DNA of 6,917 nucleotides from Rhodospirillaceae bacterium (GCA_018700655.1 JABIUG010000484.1:1-6917); one strand, 5' to 3'. Shown: positions 1-6,146, numbered from the stretch's first letter. A program made the numbers and translations. The notes: generated by a model not told the origin, from the letters alone.

Positions 1-1
1 G

Positions 2-871
2 CCCGATCTTGCCGACGCCAAACGCGTCGGTCGGATCTCGGGCTGGGCATGGGGCATGGGTTATGGCGGCGGCCTTGCCTGCCTGATCGTCGCGCTGCTT
101 GTTTTCATCATGGCCGACCCGGCACCGTTCGGACTCGACCCCGGCCAGAGCGAACCGGTCCGGGCGGTCGCTCTGCTGGTCGCGTTGTGGTTCATCGTGT
201 TCGGCTGGCCGATGTTTGTCTGGTCGCCCGACCGGCCCTCTGCAAACGTGGCCTTTGGCGTCTCGGCTCGCCGCGGCATGCGCCGCCTGGTCGAGACCGC
301 CCGCGAGCTGGGTCAGCACCGCATCATCGTGCGTTTTCTGATTGCACGCCTGCTCTACATCGACGGTCTCAACACTCTCTTTGCCCTGGGCGGCCTCTAC
401 GCTGCGTCGACCTTCGGGATGGATGAGAAATCGGTGCTGATCTTCGCTATCGCGCTCAACGCGACGGCCGGCTTGGGCGCGGTCGGTTTTGCCTGGATGG
501 ACGATAAAGTCGGCGCGCGCACGACGCTCACCTGGACCCTGGGTTGCCTGATGATCGTCAGCACCGCGATCCTGCTGGTCCAGTCGGCCCTGTGGTTCTG
601 GATTCTGGGCATCGTGCTGGGCACCTTTATCGGTCCGGTCCAGTCGGCCAGCCGTTCGCTCATGGCCCGCCTGGCGCCGCCTGCCATGACCGGCGAGATG
701 TTCGGCTTCTTTGCGCTCTCTGGAAAACTCACCAGCTTCGCCGGCCCCCTGCTGGTCGGCCTCGTCGCCTATGCGACCGACAGCCAGCGCCTGGGCATGG
801 GTGTCATCGTCGTCCTGATGGCGATCGGCCTGATCATCCTGCGCACCGTGCCCGAACCTGAAAAGGGCTGA
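2..871 (+). CDS. MFS transporter, UMF1 (Atg22-like) family, 5'-truncated
   Basis: This is the C-terminal 289 residues of an inner-membrane major facilitator permease; the frame is open to the left edge, so the true start lies outside the window. ATG56 is not the start, because conserved sequence (RVGRISGWAWGMGYGGG) spans it. UMF1-family hallmarks visible are that R-x-S-G-x-x-W-G-x-G-Y-G-G segment, an R-L-L-Y-I-D-G-L-N-T-L stretch, a D-x-x-G-A-R loop, and the late block GPVQSASRS followed by ARLAPP, GEMFGFFALSGK and GPLLVG. About seven or eight hydrophobic segments remain. Family members usually have about 430-460 residues, so roughly the first 150 (first four or five helices) are missing. The protein ends in a short charged tail (PEPEKG). 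The substrate is unknown; the link to yeast vacuolar Atg22, an amino-acid effluxer, is only by family. It converges with the minus-strand ASCH-like gene across a repeat region. Family assignment is fairly secure. Confidence 0.9.
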   Translation, partial: PDLADAKRVGRISGWAWGMGYGGGLACLIVALLVFIMADPAPFGLDPGQSEPVRAVALLVALWFIVFGWPMFVWSPDRPSANVAFGVSARRGMRRLVETARELGQHRIIVRFLIARLLYIDGLNTLFALGGLYAASTFGMDEKSVLIFAIALNATAGLGAVGFAWMDDKVGARTTLTWTLGCLMIVSTAILLVQSALWFWILGIVLGTFIGPVQSASRSLMARLAPPAMTGEMFGFFALSGKLTSFAGPLLVGLVAYATDSQRLGMGVIVVLMAIGLIILRTVPEPEKG

Positions 872-896
872 ACGCGTTCACCATCGTCGACACCCG

Positions 897-1020
897 CATC
901 CCCTCCCCCCTTGAGGGGGAGGGTCAGGGAGGGGAACCGCAAAGCGGTATCTCGATCGAACCTTCTGCAGCTTCGCCGCTCACCCCCCATCCTCTCCTTC
1001 CCCCTCAAGGGGGAAGGGAC
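897..1020. repeat. GC-rich inverted pair of hairpin units (REP/BIME-like intergenic element)
   Basis: Two related units face each other between convergent genes. The left unit has a perfect 9-bp stem, CCCTCCCCC (901-909) pairing with GGGGGAGGG (915-923), with loop CTTGA. The right unit has a perfect 9-bp stem, CCTTCCCCC (996-1004) pairing with GGGGGAAGG (1009-1017), with loop TCAA. The reverse complement of the right unit resembles the left one, including the G-rich 3' flank, so the whole element can also fold as one long cruciform. The spacer holds a small CCGC-aaa-GCGG hairpin (937-947). No T-run follows either stem, so these are not classical intrinsic terminators, although they could limit read-through between the two converging genes. 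Similar palindromic repeats are common between genes in alphaproteobacteria (general knowledge, not checked here). Confidence 0.7.
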
Positions 1021-1083
1021 TGCTCCACTCAAATCCCGTACGACCCGGAAACCCGGAGTATGCGTGGCCGGCCGATTCTGAAT

Positions 1084-1440
1084 TCACAGATTCTGCTTCG
1101 GCACGCTCCCCGCCATGCGTAAACGGGTCTGGTCCGGTGTCAGGTGTTCGACGATCTGTACGACATCGTCCAGCGTGATCGCCGGGTAATGCTCGCGCAT
1201 GCCGTCGAGCATCACGTCAACGGGCCAGAGGTCGGCCTTGCCGACAAACGCGGCGGCCTGCGACAACACGACATCGGTCACACCGGCGACCCAGACCACC
1301 ACGGTTCTTTCGGGTTCACCCTCGCAACGATAGGTCATCGGACCCGGCACGATCGGATTCTCGTGCCAGCGCATGTTCGAGGTCTTGTCGCCGCTTTGAA
1401 CCTCGGGAAACAGGCGCGCGACCACCATCAGTTCGTGCAT
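1084..1440 (-). CDS. Small ASCH-like (PUA-fold) domain protein, 118 aa
   Basis: This soluble 118-residue protein has no signal peptide or membrane segment. I tentatively assign it to the ASCH superfamily from the N-terminal S-G-D-K-T-S-N-M-R-W (residues 16-25), which resembles the S/A-G-x-K-T-x-T-x-R-x core, followed by P-G-P-M-T-Y, a beta-rich TVVVWVAGVTDVVLS, and the late helix-Y-P-x-I-T-x-D-D-V-V-x-I-V pattern (85-97). Against remembered E. coli YqfB (an ASCH N4-acetylcytidine amidohydrolase with Lys21/Thr24/Glu74), K19 is kept, N22 replaces the Thr, and D70 falls on the Glu when anchored on the Tyr-Pro. Enzymatic activity is therefore uncertain; the general ASCH role is proposed RNA or nucleoside binding. 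The start ATG has a GAGGAG ribosome site 10 nt upstream. It lies 4 nt after the UbiH-family stop, so the two are almost certainly co-transcribed. The gene is solid; the family call is moderate. Confidence 0.8.
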   Translation of the reverse strand: MHELMVVARLFPEVQSGDKTSNMRWHENPIVPGPMTYRCEGEPERTVVVWVAGVTDVVLSQAAAFVGKADLWPVDVMLDGMREHYPAITLDDVVQIVEHLTPDQTRLRMAGSVPKQNL

Positions 1441-1444
1441 GCGG

Positions 1445-2656
1445 CTACAACTCCTCGCCGCGCATCAGACGGGGCAGCTTGCCGACCGTACCCATGGCGT
1501 GGCGCATCAAGAGGCGCTTGAGCGGCGGGATCTGGTTGACGGCGGCCAGACCCAGATCACGCGCCAACACGACCGGCGGAATGGCGTTGGAGAAGAGGCA
1601 ATTGAGCGAGTCGCACACCGAGACCAACGTCATCATATCAGTCCGGCGCCAGCGCGCGTAACGCTCCAGCAGGCTGGCATCGCCCGGCTCCAGCCCCAGC
1701 TTGCGGCCATCGGCCAGCACTTCGGCCAGCACCGCGACATCACGGATACCAAGATTGTAACCCTGGCCCGCGATCGGGTGGATCGCGTGGGCGGCATCAC
1801 CAAGCAAGGCCAGCCGCGAATCGGTGTAACGGTCGGCCAGCACAAGGCGCAGCGGATAACTCCAGACCGGGCCAGCCAGTTCGAGATCGCCCAGGAAGTC
1901 GCCGAAGCGCCAGTTGATCTCTTCGAGAATATCGACCCGGTCGAGTTCCACCACACGGCGCGCTATGTCGTCCTTCTCGGTCCAGACCAGCGACGCCATG
2001 TTTCCCGGCACCGGCAGAATTGCGAAGGGACCCGAGGGCAGGAACCGTTCATGGGCGATGCCGCGGTGGCGCCGCTCGTGGCGCACATTGCAGACGATGC
2101 CTGACTGACCATAGGCATGATAAAAGTGACCGATCCTGGCGATCGCACGCAGCGGTGACATCGCGCCATCGCAGGCGACCGCAAGTTTGGCGTCGAGGGC
2201 AGCGCCATCAGTCATGGTCAGTGTCACGCCGTCGCTGTCGCGTGTCATCCCAGCCACTTCGGCCGGAGCCAGCACACGCACGCCCGGTGTTGTCGCCAGC
2301 GCTGCGTCGAGCGCACGGCGGATGTAGCGGTTCTCCAGAATCCAGCCCAGCGGTTCGTCGCCAAGATCGGCATGGTCGTAATGGAGGAAAAGCGGGGCAT
2401 CACCGTCCGAGACTCGTATCTCCAGGATCGGTTCGGCATGGGCCGTCATCGCCTCCCAGGCGCCCAGCGCATCGAGCACCAGCTTTGACGAATAGGCGAT
2501 CGACGAAACCCGCCCGTCGAAACTGTCCTCGCGTTGTTTCGCGGGATCAGCGCGTTCGACCACGACAACGTCGAAGCCGGCCTGCGCCAGCGCCAGCGCC
2601 GTGGTCAGCCCGTTGAGGCCTCCGCCGACAATCGCGATGTCACATCGTTTGTTCAT
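1445..2656 (-). CDS. UbiH/UbiF-family FAD-dependent ubiquinone biosynthesis hydroxylase
   Basis: A 403-residue class A flavoprotein monooxygenase. It probably uses O2 and NAD(P)H to hydroxylate the aromatic ring of a ubiquinone precursor on the cytoplasmic membrane face. Visible motifs are the N-terminal Rossmann loop GGGLNG (11-16) closed by Glu34, which binds the FAD ribose; D-G-R-V-S-S-I-A (47-54), typical of the UbiH/COQ6 group; CDGAMSPLR, the usual DG second motif; the VxHERxHxGxAxERFLPSGPFAxLP segment; and GDAAH (286-290) running into H-P-I-A-G-Q-G-Y-N-L-G-x-R-D. The usual Leu after GQG is Tyr here, a minor change. Length fits the family. The ATG at 2656 is chosen because the FAD motif begins six residues later; the open frame continuing upstream to 3730 is antisense to the amidase. 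It is followed by the ASCH-like gene in one operon. Which ring position it modifies (UbiH, UbiF or alphaproteobacterial UbiL type) cannot be told from sequence alone, so no symbol is given. Confidence 0.93.
   Translation of the reverse strand: MNKRCDIAIVGGGLNGLTTALALAQAGFDVVVVERADPAKQREDSFDGRVSSIAYSSKLVLDALGAWEAMTAHAEPILEIRVSDGDAPLFLHYDHADLGDEPLGWILENRYIRRALDAALATTPGVRVLAPAEVAGMTRDSDGVTLTMTDGAALDAKLAVACDGAMSPLRAIARIGHFYHAYGQSGIVCNVRHERRHRGIAHERFLPSGPFAILPVPGNMASLVWTEKDDIARRVVELDRVDILEEINWRFGDFLGDLELAGPVWSYPLRLVLADRYTDSRLALLGDAAHAIHPIAGQGYNLGIRDVAVLAEVLADGRKLGLEPGDASLLERYARWRRTDMMTLVSVCDSLNCLFSNAIPPVVLARDLGLAAVNQIPPLKRLLMRHAMGTVGKLPRLMRGEEL
1451..1456 (-). promoter_or_regulatory. Ribosome binding site of the ASCH-like gene
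   Basis: GAGGAG on the minus strand, 10 nt before the ATG at 1440, lies inside the last codons of the UbiH-family gene (it encodes part of the Gly-Glu-Glu tail). It supports the 1440 start over the alternative Met5 codon and indicates translation from the same transcript. Confidence 0.7.
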
Positions 2657-2759
2657 CACACCATTCAACACCCGCAACGGACCAACGCCAAGCACAAGCT
2701 GGCCGCACCGTGCGCCCTCTGTTAGAGCAGAAGTCAAACACAGGGTTGGAGAGCACATC
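2657..2759. promoter_or_regulatory. Divergent intergenic region (UbiH-family operon / amidase)
   Basis: The 103 bp between two divergent start codons must hold promoters or leaders for both directions, unless transcription starts inside the genes. I see no convincing -35/-10 pair. On the minus strand, TTGACT (2737-2732) resembles a -35 box, but no -10 box lies at the right distance. A small CTCT-gtt-AGAG dyad sits at 2717-2727. The UbiH-family start has no clear Shine-Dalgarno sequence. Confidence 0.3.
2748..2753 (+). promoter_or_regulatory. Ribosome binding site of the amidase gene
   Basis: GGAGAG, 6 nt before the ATG at 2760. It decides the amidase start against the in-frame upstream extension, which reads back into the UbiH-family gene and shows no family similarity. 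Confidence 0.75.
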
Positions 2760-4115
2760 ATGACCGCATGGCACACCATGACCGCCGTCGCGCTTGGCCA
2801 GGGAATCAGCGCGGGCGAAATCGATCCGGTCGATCTGGCTGAACATTTTCTCGAGCGCATCGCAGTCGAAGATCCCGCCCATCTTGTCTTCATCCGCATG
2901 GCTGAGGAACGCACCCGCGCCGAAGCACAGGCCGCGCGGCAGCGCCAGAAGGGCGGCCTGCGCCGCGGCCCGCTAGATGGCGTGCCGGTCTCCTGGAAGG
3001 ACCTGGTCGATGTCGCCGGGGTCGAGACCACCATGGCAACGACCGCCCTGAAGGGCCGCGTGCCCGAACACGATGCCGTTCTGCTCAGCCGCGCGACCCA
3101 TGCCGGGACTGTCTTTCTGGGCAAGACCAACATGACCGAATTTGCTTTTTCCGGGCTGGGCATCAACACCACCCACGGCACCCCGGCCAATGCATGCGAC
3201 CCTGAGACCCCGCGTATTCCAGGCGGCTCGTCCTCGGGCGCCGGAGTCGCCGTCGCGCGCGGCCTGGGTCCGATCGGGATCGGCAGCGATACCGGCGGCT
3301 CGGTCCGTATCCCCGCATCGGTCAACGGCATTGTAGGCCTCAAGACCACGATCGGCGCGCTTTCGACCGAAGGCGTCCTGCCGCTCTCGCCACTGCTCGA
3401 CACCGTCGGCCCGCTGACCGCCGACACATCAGATGCCGCAGCCATGTGGTCGGTACTGTCGGGCCGCCCGATGGCCGACCTCACGGGCTGCGATCTCAAG
3501 GGCCGGCTTTTCATCGCGGCCCAGGACTCGCTCTGGACCGATGTCGATCCCGGCATCGACCGCGCCTGCCGCGAGGCCGTCGCCAAACTCGAGGCAGCCG
3601 GCGCGAGGGTCGAATGGCACGATGTGCCCGAGCTCGACGAAGCCATGCAGGCGATGATCCAGATGGGCGGTCTGGTCACGACCGATGCCTGGTCGTGCTG
3701 GTCCGAGCTGATCGAGGCCGACCCCGGCATGATCTACAAACACATGCTGCCGCGTTTCCAGTCGGGGACCAAACAGGCCGGCCACGATCTCCTGCGCCTG
3801 ATGCGCCGGCTCGATGAACTCTCTGTCTCGCTCCACCGCAAGCTCGCCGGTTGTGACGCGATGATCGCCCCGACCGTGCCTGCGACCCCGCCCGCGATCG
3901 CCGACCTGCTCGACGACAACAAGGCCTACAACAAGGCCAATGGCGGAACCCTGCGCAACACCACACCCGGCAACCTCACCAAACTCTGCGCGCTGACGCT
4001 GCCCTGCGGCACCGATGACAACGCCATGCCTGCCGGCCTCATGCTGATGCAACGCCCCCACCAGGAAGAAGCCCTGTTGCGCCTGGGCAAAGCGGTGGAG
4101 AGCGCGTTGGGGTGA
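2760..4115 (+). CDS. Amidase-signature family hydrolase (GatA-like)
   Basis: A 451-residue cytoplasmic amidase-signature enzyme that hydrolyses a carboxamide through a Ser-cisSer-Lys triad. Lys80 lies in GVPVSWKD, the cis-Ser is Ser157 in PGGSSSGAG, and the nucleophile is Ser181 in GSDTGGSVR. The 24-residue spacing between the two serines matches that of GatA and FAAH. The N-terminal helical region (E-I-D-P-V-D-L-A-E-H-F) and the C-terminal L-x-L-P-C-G...P-A-G-L-M-L-M-Q-R-P...E-E-A-L-L are also canonical, so the enzyme appears complete and active. It is shorter than true GatA (about 480-490 aa), and no gatB or gatC is nearby, so it is more likely a catabolic or general amidase than a tRNA amidotransferase subunit; the substrate is unknown. 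The start is fixed by GGAGAG 6 nt upstream. Its TGA overlaps the start of DMT1, implying translational coupling and perhaps transport of its substrate or product (inference). Confidence 0.93.
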   Translation: MTAWHTMTAVALGQGISAGEIDPVDLAEHFLERIAVEDPAHLVFIRMAEERTRAEAQAARQRQKGGLRRGPLDGVPVSWKDLVDVAGVETTMATTALKGRVPEHDAVLLSRATHAGTVFLGKTNMTEFAFSGLGINTTHGTPANACDPETPRIPGGSSSGAGVAVARGLGPIGIGSDTGGSVRIPASVNGIVGLKTTIGALSTEGVLPLSPLLDTVGPLTADTSDAAAMWSVLSGRPMADLTGCDLKGRLFIAAQDSLWTDVDPGIDRACREAVAKLEAAGARVEWHDVPELDEAMQAMIQMGGLVTTDAWSCWSELIEADPGMIYKHMLPRFQSGTKQAGHDLLRLMRRLDELSVSLHRKLAGCDAMIAPTVPATPPAIADLLDDNKAYNKANGGTLRNTTPGNLTKLCALTLPCGTDDNAMPAGLMLMQRPHQEEALLRLGKAVESALG

Positions 4116-4789
4116 TGCCCGCAGCAGCGCAGCACCGACCGCCGTGGTGGAAACATCCGCCGCTTGCCGGCCTCGCGCTTGCGATCATCTCGGCGGTGTT
4201 GTTTGCATTCGATGGAGCATCCAGAGTCTGGCTCCAACAGCCCGTCGACTGGTTCAATTGGTTGGCCGGCGCCTTTGTTGGTTCCGTCGTGTTGGGGCTC
4301 GCACTCGCATGGCCCGGTGGGCTGCGGAACATTGTCCAGCCCCCGACACCAGGCATTCTGGTCGCCTGGATGATCTCGCGCGGCATCTTTGCAATTGGCC
4401 TTGCCTACGCGCCGTCACCAGTAGCGCTGGTCCTGGTACTGGCTCCGTTCCTTGTGTTCGCGTTGGCATGGGACCGCGAAAAGGCCTCTTCGCTTGTGAT
4501 TGGTGCTGCAATCCTGGCATTGCCGACCGTCACAGTCTTTCATGAGCCGCTGATTTTGGTCTACGGCATTGAGAACATACCCTCGCTGTTGTGGTTGACT
4601 CTCGTTCCGCTGCTTTCCTCGATCCCGGCCTGGGGAGCGGTCATCTGCCTGGCACTTCAGATCGTCCTCGGGCGACGCCTCGCCAAGTCATGGCGTGTCG
4701 GGCCCATGATGTTCTGGGACGGCATCACCTTGGGTGCGGCCCTGTTGGTGTTGGTCGTGCTTGAGTCGGGCGACTGGTCAAATTTCTAG
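4115..4789 (+). CDS. DMT/EamA-fold membrane protein 1, ends at in-frame amber codon
   Basis: A 224-residue hydrophobic protein if started at ATG4115, which shares its A with the amidase TGA; GTG4112 is an alternative start adding one residue. About seven membrane segments are visible (roughly residues 18-38, 50-67, 81-99, 100-118, 125-145, 158-186 and 198-218), with cytoplasmic-type K/R clusters such as DREK and GRRLAKSWR. It reads as the first 70% of a ten-helix drug/metabolite transporter: helices 1-5 form one EamA half and the protein stops after helix 7. The TAG at 4787 interrupts a frame that continues to 5077 with three more helices and aligns to DMT2 without a gap (same spacing from FWD to G-R-x-x-W). 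So this is probably a nonsense-truncated gene or carries a base error, not a natural 224-aa protein. Its GC is lower than its neighbours: about 53% in 4201-4260 and 4501-4560, versus over 70% in the amidase. Substrate unknown. Confidence 0.7.
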   Translation: MPAAAQHRPPWWKHPPLAGLALAIISAVLFAFDGASRVWLQQPVDWFNWLAGAFVGSVVLGLALAWPGGLRNIVQPPTPGILVAWMISRGIFAIGLAYAPSPVALVLVLAPFLVFALAWDREKASSLVIGAAILALPTVTVFHEPLILVYGIENIPSLLWLTLVPLLSSIPAWGAVICLALQIVLGRRLAKSWRVGPMMFWDGITLGAALLVLVVLESGDWSNF

Positions 4790-5077
4790 TTCAATACACT
4801 CATCCTTGCTGCGATCGTCCCGGCCGTTGGCCGTGCTCTCTGGCTGCGCAGCTTCGCTCTGGCCCCATTGGGCTACCTTGCGCTGGCCGAGTTCGCCTTC
4901 ATCGCCGCCCTCAACGCTGATGCATTTGTCTGGAACCTTCGCTTTGGCCTGAGCTGGTACCTCGCATCCTATATCGGCGCTTTCGTGCTGCTTTTTCTCA
5001 TTCCCGTCGCTGTGCTGGTAATCGACACGTGGCGCCGCCGACTCCGACCAGACACCATCGCAAACACCTTCGACTGA
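4790..5077 (+). pseudogene. C-terminal remainder of DMT1 beyond the amber codon
   Basis: The same frame as DMT1 stays open for 95 codons after the TAG and ends at TGA 5075-5077. It encodes three hydrophobic segments (starting FNTLILAAIVPAVG, then FALAPLGYLALAEFAF, then LASYIGAFVLLFLIPVAVLV) and a basic tail RRRLRPD, as expected for helices 8-10 of a DMT protein. The segment V-G-R-A-L-W-L-R-S-F-A-L-A-P matches A-G-R-V-F-W-I-K-A-Y-A-H-A-P of DMT2. There is no convincing ribosome site or ATG near its beginning (TTG4868 lies inside a helix), so independent translation is unlikely. It would be expressed only by stop read-through, or if the TAG is a sequence error. Confidence 0.65.
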
Positions 5078-5080
5078 ACA

Positions 5081-5147
5081 CCGTCTGGCCCCGACCGGTT
5101 CTTTCTGTAAAGCCCATGACCTCGCCCAACACCAGCACATTGGCAGA
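5081..5147 (+). repeat. Conserved leader, copy A (upstream of DMT2)
   Basis: Positions 5081-5110 match 6146-6175 at 29 of 30 bases, starting CCGTCTGGCC and ending TTCTTTCTGTAA. After a spacer of 5 nt here versus 10 nt in copy B, homology resumes at the ATG (5116-5147 against 6186-6217) with 26 of 32 bases identical. Within the 30-mer, CTGG (5085-5088) and CCGG (5095-5098) could form a weak four-pair stem, and the only mismatch falls in its loop. It begins 4 nt after the DMT1 frame ends. Confidence 0.85.
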
Positions 5148-5151
5148 ATGA
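5116..5151 (+). other. 11-codon leader ORF / displaced N-terminus of DMT2
   Basis: ATG5116 opens a frame encoding MTSPNTSTLAE and stops at TGA 5149-5151, overlapping the DMT2 ATG (5148-5150) as ATGA. The first 11 residues of DMT3 are MTAPNTGTPAD, with 7 of 11 identical, so this short ORF is the counterpart of a true N-terminus. It is out of frame with DMT2. Either a 1-nt deletion near 5148 has cut the original N-terminal extension off DMT2, or the short ORF now acts as a coupled leader peptide that feeds ribosomes to the DMT2 start. There is no strong Shine-Dalgarno before either start. Confidence 0.5.
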
Positions 5152-6080
5152 CGTATCGCCCCGACCAGCAGGCACGCCTCCCGCTGCCGCCGACGCTGTT
5201 TGCCATGGCCTTGATGCTCGCCGTTGCCGGCACGGGACTTGCCCAGTTGATTGCCGCGAACATGACGCGCGATCCCATGGGGGCGGCCTCGTCGATGGGA
5301 CTTTCCGCACTGCTCAGCATTCCGGTTGCAGTCGTGCTTGCCATCGCGAGTGGCGAGCACTCCCGCCTGGTCGTGAGCAGCAGTTACCAGCTCCTGGCGC
5401 TGCGCTGCCTGGCCCATATCGGATTGCTGCTCTTTGTTTTTCTTCCCTTCCGCAATCTTGGGATCGGGGCGATCTTCATCGAGTTCCTCGGCTATCCCGT
5501 GGCCGCGGTGATCGCCGTCCTGCTGATCCACGAACGCCCGGCCCTGCGCGACATCACGGCATCGGGCCTTGTCGTCGCCGCGACCATCGGGATCTTGGCG
5601 TTTCTGACCTGGCCGGCCGTCTGGAACGGCATGACCGACACGATCCTGCTGCCGGCAACGGTCTGCCTTGCCACCTATGTCGTGCTGACCCGGCGTCTGG
5701 CCCCCCGTGACGGAGTCGCCTGTCTGCTGTTCTGGGATTCGCTGGTCACGGTCATCTTTTTCGCCGGGCTTTTCGGCGCCGAACTTGTCGCCTGGGACGG
5801 CGCACCCTGGAACCAGGCGGCGGGCCTGCTGCTCGCCCTGGTCGCGGGACGTGTCTTCTGGATCAAGGCCTATGCCCACGCCCCGATCACGCGCCTGCTG
5901 CCGTTCGAGTTTCTTCCCTTGCCGTTGCTGGTCGCCGTCGCGCTGTTGTTCAGGCAAACCATGCCGCCGGCACTGATGCTGGGGTCTGCCCTGGTCGTGC
6001 CGATCTGTGCCGGCCTGATCTGGCGCGAAATCGTCGTTGTTCTGCGCGAGAAACGCTCCCTGCTGGCGACCTTCGACTAG
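5148..6080 (+). CDS. DMT/EamA-fold family transporter 2
   Basis: A 310-residue inner-membrane protein with about ten hydrophobic segments in two five-helix halves, the drug/metabolite transporter layout. Helix 1 is near 17-37, helix 3 at 81-100 (Q-L-L-A-L-R-C-L-A), helix 4 at 104-127 followed by the H-E-R-P-x-x-R-D loop typical of the EamA helix 4-5 junction, and helix 5 at 135-153. The second half starts near 162, with T-R-R-L-A-P-R-D (181-188), FWD (195-197), G-R-x-x-W (234-238) and a last helix at about 275-296 before a basic tail. It resembles DMT1 most in the second half and DMT3 only weakly. The ATG at 5148 is the only plausible start in frame but has no clear ribosome site, and it overlaps the stop of an upstream 11-codon ORF related to the DMT3 N-terminus, so translation may depend on coupling. 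Substrate unknown; the frame is intact. Confidence 0.82.
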   Translation: MTYRPDQQARLPLPPTLFAMALMLAVAGTGLAQLIAANMTRDPMGAASSMGLSALLSIPVAVVLAIASGEHSRLVVSSSYQLLALRCLAHIGLLLFVFLPFRNLGIGAIFIEFLGYPVAAVIAVLLIHERPALRDITASGLVVAATIGILAFLTWPAVWNGMTDTILLPATVCLATYVVLTRRLAPRDGVACLLFWDSLVTVIFFAGLFGAELVAWDGAPWNQAAGLLLALVAGRVFWIKAYAHAPITRLLPFEFLPLPLLVAVALLFRQTMPPALMLGSALVVPICAGLIWREIVVVLREKRSLLATFD

Positions 6081-6146
6081 AGCGGATTCAGCTGATCTGT
6101 TTGTATCGCGACGCGATTCAATCAAATCAGGATTTGCTCCAAGAGC
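6079..6146. repeat. Candidate inserted interspersed repeat between DMT2 and DMT3
   Basis: DMT1 and DMT2 end alike (CTTCGACT at the stop), and both are followed by the conserved leader, but the gap to the leader is 3 nt after DMT1 (5078-5080) and 65 nt after DMT2 (6081-6145). The additional roughly 62 nt are more AT-rich than their surroundings, have an imperfect inverted relation between their ends (GAGCGGATTC.. against ..GGATTTGCTCC), and are bracketed by AGAGC at 6079-6083 and 6142-6146, which could be a 5-bp target duplication. The GATTCAATCAAATCA part resembles interspersed repeats I recall from alphaproteobacterial genomes (not verified). No coding capacity. It could hold the DMT3 promoter, but I see no clear boxes. 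Confidence 0.45.

Noticed and set aside
56..58. ATG56 as the start of the MFS gene
   Set aside because: Family-conserved residues continue upstream in frame to the window edge, so the gene is truncated by the window.
1074..1095. Repeated GATTCTG around the end of the ASCH-like gene
   Set aside because: Two 7-bp copies overlapping the 3' end of the coding sequence, with no hairpin or T-tract; too short to support a function.
1439..2104. 221-codon plus-strand frame opposite the UbiH-family gene
   Set aside because: Antisense shadow with composition typical of reverse-read GC-rich coding DNA (Gln/His/Arg-rich).
2732..2737. TTGACT -35-like box on the minus strand
   Set aside because: No -10-like hexamer at 16-18 nt; a chance match is likely.
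2601..2759. Upstream extension of the amidase frame
   Set aside because: It would overlap the divergent UbiH-family start and lacks family similarity. GGAGAG sits correctly before ATG2760.
2657..3730. N-terminal extension of the UbiH-family frame to 761 codons
   Set aside because: The extra 358 codons are antisense to the amidase and low-complexity, and the FAD-binding motif begins right after the Met at 2656.
3429..4061. 210-codon minus-strand frame inside the amidase
   Set aside because: Antisense shadow; the plus-strand amidase motifs are unambiguous.
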